The notes beneath the pieces were generated by a model. The model was not told the DNA's origin. It saw only the letters and a list, made by a program, of their open reading frames with translations, and searched no databases. Positions 43,735-50,873 of a stretch of DNA of 64,000 nt are shown one piece after another (position 1 is the first letter of the stretch; every line of letters begins with the position of its first letter). A program made the position numbers and the translations under genes. Source of the DNA: CAZJWC01 sp964550125 (lineage in GTDB: Bacteria; Bacillota; Clostridia; Christensenellales; Borkfalkiaceae); NCBI GenBank assembly GCA_964550125.1, contig CAZJWC010000005.1:1-64000 (forward strand), read 5' to 3'.

Positions 43735-46599
43735 TTAATTTGCGTAAACAGCCGATACTTCAGTTGATTTGTTGGAATCAATCATATAGCTTCCGTTTGA
43801 ATCAAATAGATTTCCAAGCACTTGCACTTGAACCTTATAAGTTGCTCCCGTAGTTGTCATTGTAAAAGTATATACAACTTCAGTATCTGTTTCAGTTTTG
43901 GTAGCAGTAGTACTTCTATCAATACCACCAATAAACAACTTATAACCGGTTGCTCCAGTTTGTTTTTTGATTGTTACAGTAATAGTATTTCCATCAACCT
44001 CAACCTTAAATGCGTTACTATTTGTCATTGCATCTTGATTAACAGGTTGAGTAAGTCTTGTTACCTGTTGTGTAAACGAATAAATTTCAGAATCGAAAGT
44101 ATTTACACCATCTCCTACTGCTCTTATACTTACTTCAAACTGACCTTCGTTAGTGAAATTAGGTGTATAAGAATTTGTATTAATACTCGTCCAAGTTGCA
44201 TCTTTACTCAACTTAATTTCATAACCACTTGCACCAGAAATATTCTCCCATGTGTATGTACTACCACTCTTGGTTACATTAGAGATAGATGCAAGTTTAG
44301 TAAATGAAAATTGATTAGATTCGGGAGAATCTATAGTTTGAATAAGGTCGCCAACTGCCACAACTTTAACTGTATAACTGCCTGCTTCAAAATTGCTCAT
44401 TAAATAAGAACTTCCTGTTAGACTTACAGTATATTCCTCACCACCATTTTTAGAAATAATCAAGTTATAAGAATTACAGTTGATACTATTTACTGAAGAA
44501 GGACTCCATACAAGAGTATCGCCATTTACCTGTACACTGGTAGGACGATTGTACTTACTAATAGTTCTAGTTGCCGAAACATTAGAATTTATAATAACAC
44601 CACCATTTCCTATAGCATAAACGCTAATCTGTGTACCTACGCCCTCTGAAATATAGCTTTCATAACCAAGCAAGTTAAATGCAGCAGTATCTGCATCATA
44701 AGTAGCAGTACCAAGTATTACTTTATATCCTGTTGCACCATCTACTTCACCCCATGTTAAATTGCCATCTGTAATAACTAGACTTGTAGGTGTGGCTAGT
44801 TTTGTCAAGTCTAATTTGTTAGAGAGTCCACTTGTAATTACCGCTTCACCATCCCCCATTGCTTGCACGTAAACATCATGAGAACCAGCAGAAAGGTCGG
44901 TCAAGGTGTACGAATTGGTTGTTAATTGAGTACGGTTACCGTCAATGGTTACAATATATTTGCTTGTGTTATTTACAGTGTCCCAAGAAATTTGATTACC
45001 ATTAATCATAAGATTTTGGGGTGTCGCAAGACTTGTAACATTAAATTCAAGTGGAATTTTACAATCAAGTATAGCCCCTTCATTAGTAACTAAACCTAGG
45101 GCTGTAATTTGAAAGTTTACAACTGATTCTTCAGTCTTACTTGTCATTTTTGACAAATCAACAGAGAAGGTTGAACCACTTTTAATAGATGCAATTTGTA
45201 CATCATTTGCAAGCAAAGCATATCCCGACGCACCAACTGAGGGAGTAAAGTTTACAGATACTTGGTTTTGTTCTAAAGGTCTATTAATAATCTGTGCGTT
45301 TGATGGAGTTGCAAGTCTTTTTACAGGGTACGCAGTGCTATATTTAGACTCGTAAACGCCACCTGTACCAAGAGTTGTTGCTTTTACATATACAAGATAA
45401 TCTCCTGCATCATCAAAATCATAGTTGTCAGTAAAAGTTTCATCACCTACGGTTTTTGTATAAACAACACTATCACCTTTTGTAATTTTTAATTCATAAC
45501 CAGCACAGCCTGTTACTTGATTCCAGTTAATTGCCCCATCATTATAACTAACTACAGGACTACGCAAAATATTTATAGTAATCTCATTAGACCAATGAGA
45601 GAAATAGAAATCACTCTTGCCGAGAGGTAAAATTTGTATTCTATAACTTGTACCACTTTGCAAAGCAGAGTATTCGTTAGTAGTTAATTCCTCATTATTA
45701 ACAGTACCATTAATTTTGATTTTATAACGCACTGCATTATTTGAAGCAGTCCACTTTAATACACCGTCAACCACATTTAATCCTTCAATGGGAGCGATAT
45801 AAGTGTATTGTTTTGCTTCACTATATTTAGAATCGTATATTCTATCAGCAGTTTTGCCTACTGCATATACTGAAACTGAAAAATCATCTGTTCCTGCAAC
45901 ATACTCATATTTATTTGTATTTGTAGTAAATTCTTCATTGCCAATTTTAATAACATAAGAAGTTGCACCATTTACTTTTTCCCAAGTAAACACTTCGGAG
46001 TCGTATGTCAAATTTGTAGGAGATGCTAAAACAGTACCTGTAATTGCATCGCTCCATATAGAATAATAAGGAATATTTCCGTCTGTACTTTCAGCTTGAC
46101 CTTTCAATCCTCTTACTTTATACGAGAATTGACCAGTTTGCATTGTATAACTGTTAGTTCCTACATTACTTGAAACAATATCACCGTTGTACATAATTTC
46201 ATACTTTTCTGCACCTTCTAACACGTCCCAAGTCAAAGAACCTTGTTGAACTGCAAGACCTGTAACTTGTCCAATATTTTTAAAACGAATTTGATATGTA
46301 GGATTTTTATCACTATTTTCTTTAATAACGGCTTCAACATAGAAGTCAAAATCCTCACCATTTGAGTCATATTTATAAGACACTGTGTCCTTTGTTTGAC
46401 TGACTATTGCCTCCGTTCCATTATTAATGCTAATTTTGTAGTTTTTAGCGTTTTTTACTCGACTCCAAGTAATTGTTTCGCCGTTATAGGTAAGGTTTGT
46501 TATGCTTTTTGCACCTTCGTCTTTTGAACAGGAAGTTAAAGCAAAGCCGACACCTAGCACCATTAACATGGAAAGTAAAATTATCAACAACTTTTTCAT
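43735..46599 (-). CDS. large lipoprotein with about eleven fibronectin-III-like repeats
   Basis: 954 aa. Signal peptide and lipobox LTSC (cysteine about residue 24). The remainder consists of about eleven modules of 75-95 residues, each opening with a W-x-x-V-x-G/N-A-x-x-Y pattern (for example ITWSRVKNAKNYKI, LTWDVLEGAEKYEI, LTWGEVDGATGYKV), as in fibronectin type III-like beta sandwiches. No catalytic motif is seen, so a stalk or adhesin is likely. The ATG at 46599 with GGAGG 7 bp upstream is chosen over a longer in-frame start. It lies 25 bp after the BspA-like gene. Confidence 0.85.
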   Translation of the reverse strand: MKKLLIILLSMLMVLGVGFALTSCSKDEGAKSITNLTYNGETITWSRVKNAKNYKISINNGTEAIVSQTKDTVSYKYDSNGEDFDFYVEAVIKENSDKNPTYQIRFKNIGQVTGLAVQQGSLTWDVLEGAEKYEIMYNGDIVSSNVGTNSYTMQTGQFSYKVRGLKGQAESTDGNIPYYSIWSDAITGTVLASPTNLTYDSEVFTWEKVNGATSYVIKIGNEEFTTNTNKYEYVAGTDDFSVSVYAVGKTADRIYDSKYSEAKQYTYIAPIEGLNVVDGVLKWTASNNAVRYKIKINGTVNNEELTTNEYSALQSGTSYRIQILPLGKSDFYFSHWSNEITINILRSPVVSYNDGAINWNQVTGCAGYELKITKGDSVVYTKTVGDETFTDNYDFDDAGDYLVYVKATTLGTGGVYESKYSTAYPVKRLATPSNAQIINRPLEQNQVSVNFTPSVGASGYALLANDVQIASIKSGSTFSVDLSKMTSKTEESVVNFQITALGLVTNEGAILDCKIPLEFNVTSLATPQNLMINGNQISWDTVNNTSKYIVTIDGNRTQLTTNSYTLTDLSAGSHDVYVQAMGDGEAVITSGLSNKLDLTKLATPTSLVITDGNLTWGEVDGATGYKVILGTATYDADTAAFNLLGYESYISEGVGTQISVYAIGNGGVIINSNVSATRTISKYNRPTSVQVNGDTLVWSPSSVNSINCNSYNLIISKNGGEEYTVSLTGSSYLMSNFEAGSYTVKVVAVGDLIQTIDSPESNQFSFTKLASISNVTKSGSTYTWENISGASGYEIKLSKDATWTSINTNSYTPNFTNEGQFEVSIRAVGDGVNTFDSEIYSFTQQVTRLTQPVNQDAMTNSNAFKVEVDGNTITVTIKKQTGATGYKLFIGGIDRSTTATKTETDTEVVYTFTMTTTGATYKVQVQVLGNLFDSNGSYMIDSNKSTEVSAVYAN

Positions 46600-46624
46600 T
46601 TTTAATCCTCCAATAACCATATAA

Positions 46625-48736
46625 TTAATTTTCCGTATAGGTCCAAATGTGTGAAGATAAATCACTCCATTTATCTGCTACCTTATACTCATTAAGAACA
46701 TCAGTTGTATTTTTGATATAAATACCAAAATCACTGCTAATATTCTCAAATACGTTTTCTCCTAAAGTTGGCACACTACACTCCATAATGATTGACTTCA
46801 ACGAAGTGCAATTTTTGAAGGCATTATCGCCAATCTCTGTAACATATTGTGAAATTGTAATTTTTTCCATATTTGAGAACGAGAAAGCATTTGTAGAAAT
46901 CTTAACAATCTTATTCGCATTAAGTATTTCAGGTATTACAACTTCCTTTTCTGTTCCAAAATATTGTCTTATTGCATAACCACCTTCAACTTCTTCAACT
47001 GCGTAATTTCCAAAAATCGTACCCAAAGAATAAATTTGAGATGAAATTGTTTTCCAGTTGATTGATTTTTGATAATTATTTATCATACTGCTTGTTACAT
47101 AAACTGAAAAAGTTTGTGAAACACCATCTAATGCAGTTGCATTTAAAGTTGGAACTTTTGACAATTCAATCTTCAACGCTTTTAAATTAGAGCAATTTTT
47201 GAACGCATCTTCTTCTATTGTGAAAGATGTTGCACTTCCTGAAATAGATACATTTACAAGACTAGTGCAGTTTTCAAATGCTCCTTTCCCGATAGAAGAT
47301 ATTTTTCCACCGATAACTATTGAAGATATTTTTGAACTACTAAAAGCATAATCAAGTATTTTTGTGGTAGAAGCATCAATGGTGTATGTATCACCTTGCT
47401 TTGATGCAGGATACTGTACCAGATAAATTGAAGTACCTTGCTTTCTATACAAAACATCTTCTTTAACCATAAATATCGTATTTTCTGCATCAACTGTGAA
47501 TTTTACAAGTGTGGACATATTTCCAAATGCGCCTGTGCCAATTGATGATACGTTTTTAGAAAGGTTAATTTCAGTTATCCCCGAACAACCTAAAAACGCT
47601 TCTTTGCCGATTGTTTCAACCTTTTGTGGTATTATAATTTCTGTCAATGCACTACAACCTGAAAAACAGTTTACAGGGATTGCTTTAACAGAAAAAGGTA
47701 TATTTATTTCGTTTAATGAAGTACAATTTGCAAACGCTCCATTTGCAATTTCACTAATAGTTTGGGGAAGAATAATCTCCTCTACTGTCGTTGAAGTGAT
47801 ATTTTTTACTCGAGTTACCTTTTTGCCATAATATGAATCGGGAATAACTATTTGGGTTGCATTTCCCTCATATGAAACTTCATACTCTTTATCATTGTTT
47901 ATTGGGTCAAAAGTTAGAACGTCTGTCGTTCCTTGAACAAAGTTTGCGTATAAAGTTACATATTCTGCTGAACTATCAGGAATTGTATAAGGGAATTTCA
48001 TTACTGAAAGCATTGTTGAATCAAAACACCACGAAGCAAAGCAATAATTATCTTTGATTGAAGATGGCATTTCATATAAAACTGTACCAACAGGATAAGT
48101 TACATTTGACACAGCCGTTCCATCTCCTGTTGAAAACATATATGTAACCGTCTTAACGCCCCAACGAGCATACAATGTTGTTCCTTCATCACTTAATGGA
48201 TAAATGGTATTGTTATAAACTAATGCCTCATTAAGAAACTCGCCTGAAGCATCTGTAATCTGTGTTCCAGCGGTCATGTCTGTATACCAACCAACAAAGG
48301 AATATCCAGTTTTTTGTGGTACAGGCAACCTTTCTGTTATTTCAGCATCATATGTAGCAGAAATATCTGTTACCGTATTTAATGCCGTTGCTCCACAATA
48401 ATCTAATGATATTTTGTATTTATTGGCCTTCCAATGAGCGTATACTTTTTTTGAATTACTCTCCTTCCAAGTCATACCTGCACTTACGCCTTCTGCATCA
48501 GTGTAAGCAGTACCTGAATTTGCATCACTATACCAACCCAAAAAAGTGTATCCAGTTTTATCAAGCGTTCCAAAATCGTATTCTTTATTTTTGGACACTT
48601 TTACTTCCTTTATTAAACTCTCACCGTCATACAAACCGACTGAAATGCTTTTATCACATGACGCTAAAACGCCACAAAATGAAAGCATTAAACAGAGAAC
48701 AACGGTTAAGAAGAAAAATTTTTTTATAGATTTCAC
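46625..48736 (-). CDS. BspA-like leucine-rich-repeat lipoprotein with InlB B-repeats
   Basis: 703 aa. The start is GTG (48736) with GAGGTG 5 bp upstream. Lipobox LASC (cysteine about residue 27). Residues 30 to about 270 hold three InlB B-type repeats (GYTFLGWYSD...VYAHWKA; GYSFVGWYTD...LYARWG). Residues about 285-690 hold BspA-type LRR_5 repeats (IANGAFANCTSLNEINIP, IGKEAFLGCSGITEINL, IGKGAFENCTSLVNVSI). Such proteins mediate adhesion in gut and oral bacteria. First gene of the operon that continues to 40289. Immediately upstream lies the candidate invertible promoter element. Confidence 0.92.
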   Translation of the reverse strand: MKSIKKFFFLTVVLCLMLSFCGVLASCDKSISVGLYDGESLIKEVKVSKNKEYDFGTLDKTGYTFLGWYSDANSGTAYTDAEGVSAGMTWKESNSKKVYAHWKANKYKISLDYCGATALNTVTDISATYDAEITERLPVPQKTGYSFVGWYTDMTAGTQITDASGEFLNEALVYNNTIYPLSDEGTTLYARWGVKTVTYMFSTGDGTAVSNVTYPVGTVLYEMPSSIKDNYCFASWCFDSTMLSVMKFPYTIPDSSAEYVTLYANFVQGTTDVLTFDPINNDKEYEVSYEGNATQIVIPDSYYGKKVTRVKNITSTTVEEIILPQTISEIANGAFANCTSLNEINIPFSVKAIPVNCFSGCSALTEIIIPQKVETIGKEAFLGCSGITEINLSKNVSSIGTGAFGNMSTLVKFTVDAENTIFMVKEDVLYRKQGTSIYLVQYPASKQGDTYTIDASTTKILDYAFSSSKISSIVIGGKISSIGKGAFENCTSLVNVSISGSATSFTIEEDAFKNCSNLKALKIELSKVPTLNATALDGVSQTFSVYVTSSMINNYQKSINWKTISSQIYSLGTIFGNYAVEEVEGGYAIRQYFGTEKEVVIPEILNANKIVKISTNAFSFSNMEKITISQYVTEIGDNAFKNCTSLKSIIMECSVPTLGENVFENISSDFGIYIKNTTDVLNEYKVADKWSDLSSHIWTYTEN

Positions 48737-48788
48737 TATTGCACCTCAATTTCTATTCATACATAGATAAACTGTTTATGATTTGATT

Positions 48789-48813
48789 TTCACCTATTAG
48801 TGTAATAGGTGAA
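48789..48813. repeat. left palindromic recombination-site candidate (IRL)
   Basis: An 11-bp perfect palindromic pair, TTCACCTATTA and TAATAGGTGAA, around the asymmetric centre GTG. The inner 23 bp (48790-48812) is the exact reverse complement of 48936-48958. No T-run follows, so it is not a terminator. Confidence 0.8.
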
Positions 48814-48958
48814 CTTTAAGTGCCATAAGAGTTGACTTTTTTAAAAAGTGGAATATTTGTATATGTTTCTTAAAAAAAATATTGTTAAAATATTGTTTTT
48901 TTAATATATTTGTGATAGAATTAAGAAAAGAAAAATCACCTATTACACTAATAGGTGA
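48790..48958. other. candidate invertible promoter element
   Basis: Two exact inverted 23-bp copies bound a 123-bp AT-rich segment containing a forward-oriented promoter (48893-48921). The element sits between the start of the surface-lipoprotein operon (48736, reverse) and a tyrosine recombinase gene (48999-49928). Recombination between the sites would turn the promoter to face the lipoprotein operon, giving a leader of about 84 nt. No good reverse promoter is seen in the orientation shown, so this would be the OFF state. Switching itself is inference. Confidence 0.6.
48893..48921 (+). promoter_or_regulatory. promoter inside the invertible segment
   Basis: TTGTTT (48893-48898), 17-bp spacer, TAGAAT (48916-48921) with extended -10 TGA. 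The -35 is weak. It points right, away from the lipoprotein operon and towards the terminator at 48969. Confidence 0.5.
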
Positions 48959-48959
48959 T
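48935..48959. repeat. right palindromic recombination-site candidate (IRR)
   Basis: ATCACCTATTA and TAATAGGTGAT around centre CAC. The arms match the left site; the centre is its reverse complement, so the two sites are in inverted orientation. Confidence 0.8.
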
Positions 48960-48968
48960 CCTGTTTAT

Positions 48969-48999
48969 ACATCTACGACTATGGTAGATGTATTTTTTT
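48969..48999 (+). terminator. terminator downstream of the invertible segment
   Basis: Stem ACATCTAC/GTAGATGT with loop GACTATG, followed by A and eight T residues on the forward strand. No forward gene precedes it, so it appears dedicated to transcripts from the 48893-48921 promoter. Confidence 0.8.
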
Positions 49000-49928
49000 T
49001 ATAAAAGTTTACCCAACTTATTCATCATCACTCTCTTGTGCTCCATAAGAGAGTGAACATATCGGTTGAGCGTTATTGTTGGTGATTTATGACCGAGTAT
49101 TTCAGCAAGAGTTTTTACATCTATTCCACATTCCAAAGCACGAGTAGCAAAAGTGTGGCGTAGTGAGTGAAATCCTTTGTGCTGAATACCTAACCTTTTC
49201 AGCAGTGAGGTAAATGTTTTTTGGTATGACCTTACAGATATAATCCTATTACGGTCGCTTACCACGTATTTGCTTGAACTTTTATTTTTTATTTCTCTCA
49301 AGTGGGATAGTAACTGCCGAGGTATAGGAATAATTCTGTGGGAGGACTCTGTTTTGGGGGTATTTGTTATTCTACAAAACTTACCGTTTTCATCTTTTCC
49401 GTCATGGCAAGTTTTATTAACAGTCAGTTCGCACTTTGCAAAATTAATATCAGTCCACTCAAGCGCCAAAACCTCACCTATACGAAGCCCCGTATATAGA
49501 CACAGCAAAATACCGAACATTTTAATTTTTTTGTGGTTTATTACTGCTTTTTCAATCATTTTTTGTTCAGTCTGCGTAAAGCAAGAAACTTGTTTTTCAG
49601 TAATTTTAGGCCTTTTGATTTTGTCTGCAATATATTTGTTAGATAAACCAATTCTATTTGCCGTTTCAAGCGAACTTTGAATTACCGTGATAATAGAGTT
49701 TACAGAATTTGGTGAGAGTCCAGCACCTGTTTTCAAATTGCCACATTGTGATAGGTGGGTTATAAATTTCTGCATAATCATAGGTGTTAAGTCGTTTATT
49801 TCATAATGTCCAAGATGATGAACGATGTGTTGAGATACGATTTCATAATACCTTGTGTAAGTCCTTTCTTTTGCAGTAGGTTTTATATAGTTATCAAGCC
49901 AGTTTTCCAACCATTTTTTGTATTTCAT
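48999..49928 (-). CDS. tyrosine site-specific recombinase
   Basis: 309 aa. SAM-like core-binding domain (about 1-105) and a catalytic domain with the complete set R149 (TGLRIGE), K192, H254 and R257 (HSLRH), H280 (GHKS) and nucleophile Y290 (LNRYVH). The Tn916-Int-like arm-binding domain is missing, as in compact DNA invertases. No other mobile-element genes (excisionase, relaxase, phage genes) accompany it, and the adjoining inverted sites fit a promoter-inversion role better than integration. Ribosome binding site AAGGAG. It ends just before the terminator of the invertible segment. Confidence 0.93.
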   Translation of the reverse strand: MKYKKWLENWLDNYIKPTAKERTYTRYYEIVSQHIVHHLGHYEINDLTPMIMQKFITHLSQCGNLKTGAGLSPNSVNSIITVIQSSLETANRIGLSNKYIADKIKRPKITEKQVSCFTQTEQKMIEKAVINHKKIKMFGILLCLYTGLRIGEVLALEWTDINFAKCELTVNKTCHDGKDENGKFCRITNTPKTESSHRIIPIPRQLLSHLREIKNKSSSKYVVSDRNRIISVRSYQKTFTSLLKRLGIQHKGFHSLRHTFATRALECGIDVKTLAEILGHKSPTITLNRYVHSLMEHKRVMMNKLGKLL

Positions 49929-50042
49929 AATTTATCTCCTTTTCTAAATTTTTACAAATAAAACACTCTCTATGAGTTGACATTTACAAGTATTTTTTGG
50001 GTATTTGTGATAAAAACTTTATAATATTTTACACCTTTAGGA

Positions 50043-50073
50043 GAAAATAAAAAACTGACGATATCTCGCCAGT
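50043..50073 (-). terminator. second terminator after tRNA-Pro
   Basis: On the reverse strand ACTGGCGA/TCGTCAGT (one G-T pair, loop GATA) followed by a T-rich run. Confidence 0.6.
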
Positions 50074-50082
50074 ATATATAAC

Positions 50083-50117
50083 AAAAAAGGTCTGCACAAT
50101 TTGTGCAGACCTTTTTT
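50083..50117. terminator. strong terminator after tRNA-Pro
   Basis: The arm AAAAAAGGTCTGCACAA pairs with its exact complement with a minimal loop; A- and T-runs allow both directions. It starts 6 bp from the tRNA 3' end. Confidence 0.9.
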
Positions 50118-50123
50118 GTCTTA

Positions 50124-50200
50124 TGGTCGAGGCGACAAGATTTGAACTTGCGACCTCTTGGTCCCGAACCAAGCGCGCTACCAAACTGCGCTACGCCTCG
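50124..50200 (-). tRNA. tRNA-Pro (anticodon CGG)
   Basis: Reverse strand: acceptor CGAGGCG/CGCCTCG, discriminator A, encoded CCA. Anticodon arm CTTGG-TTCGGGA-CCAAG gives CGG (codon CCG). The T-arm AAGTTCAAATC and D-arm are normal. It probably shares the transcript of the 50232 gene, since no terminator intervenes. Confidence 0.95.
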
Positions 50201-50203
50201 ATA

Positions 50204-50218
50204 GAGGCCAAAAGCCTC
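50204..50218 (-). other. small hairpin at the tRNA-Pro leader
   Basis: GAGGC/GCCTC with loop CAAAA, without a T-run. The 8 bases adjoining the tRNA 5' end (ATAGAGGC on the forward strand, 50201-50208) are identical to those adjoining tRNA-Thr at 56113-56120. Confidence 0.5.
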
Positions 50219-50231
50219 ATACAATTAAATT

Positions 50232-50873
50232 TTAAAGCACGACCGAACCATAACAACCGGTCAACATTTTAAAAGCCTCAATAATTTCAGGACTTACAGC
50301 AGGAATTTCTCCCGACATAATCTTATCTAAATAAATGTTAACTTTTTTAATTTCATCTTTTTTGAAATACAGCTTTAAAAGTTTACATTTTCTCATAAAC
50401 AAAAGGAAAAGTGCATCATCTTTACTTATATCTGTATTGCCCTCTAAAACAAAAGGTTTTACATTTTCGATTATTTGAAGTTGTTTATCTCTCATAGGGA
50501 AAAATCTATCGTAATTATTTTCATTATAAACATAGTTTTTATGAAGCAAATCTTGACCATACAGTTTATAAATGTACGTAAAATTCTTCTTAGCATGCAT
50601 AAAACCTTTTAGCAATATATGGTATCTCTTTGTTGAATATACGATGATTGAATTGAAAGCGTTTTTCAATCTTTCATCAGTTCCCTTATATCTTTCTTCA
50701 CAAAAAATCGCATCATATTTTGTATCAATGCTAAAAGTTTTATTTTCAATAAGTTCAAGTATACAACTAGAAAATAACGATAACTTAACGGGTACTTCCC
50801 TTAACATTGAAAAGCCTCCGTTTCTATTCAACAAACAGAAAAACAATTTTTCACTATAATTTAACTCGTCCAT
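50232..50873 (-). CDS. hypothetical protein (possibly GPP34/GOLPH3-like)
   Basis: 213 aa, soluble, helical, no signal peptide. Not confidently recognised. The opening YSEKLFFCLLNRNGGF, then a helix with LSLFSSCILELIENKTFSID, loosely recalls the N-terminus of GPP34-type proteins (ELLLLALDxxG...AxLxELLxxGRI), but no decisive motif is present. It starts directly after the GH31 stop (no gap), so it is cotranscribed with the glucosidase. Confidence 0.6.
   Translation of the reverse strand: MDELNYSEKLFFCLLNRNGGFSMLREVPVKLSLFSSCILELIENKTFSIDTKYDAIFCEERYKGTDERLKNAFNSIIVYSTKRYHILLKGFMHAKKNFTYIYKLYGQDLLHKNYVYNENNYDRFFPMRDKQLQIIENVKPFVLEGNTDISKDDALFLLFMRKCKLLKLYFKKDEIKKVNIYLDKIMSGEIPAVSPEIIEAFKMLTGCYGSVVL

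Larger units (their letters stand above)
49929..50123. other. intergenic region upstream of the recombinase
   Basis: Between the recombinase start and the tRNA-Pro. It holds the ribosome binding site AAGGAG of the recombinase and two terminators for the tRNA transcript (50054-50073 and 50083-50117). No clear promoter for the recombinase and no coding potential on either strand that I would trust. Confidence 0.6.

Noticed and set aside
48789..48959. The two hairpins as transcription terminators
   Set aside because: Neither is followed by a T-run on either strand, and exact inverted identity between the two is not expected of terminators.
48999..49928. Recombinase as part of an integrated phage or conjugative element at tRNA-Pro
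   Set aside because: No excisionase, relaxase, capsid or duplicated tRNA end was seen near it.
49970..50224. 84-codon reverse frame spanning tRNA-Pro
   Set aside because: It reads through the tRNA gene and its terminators.
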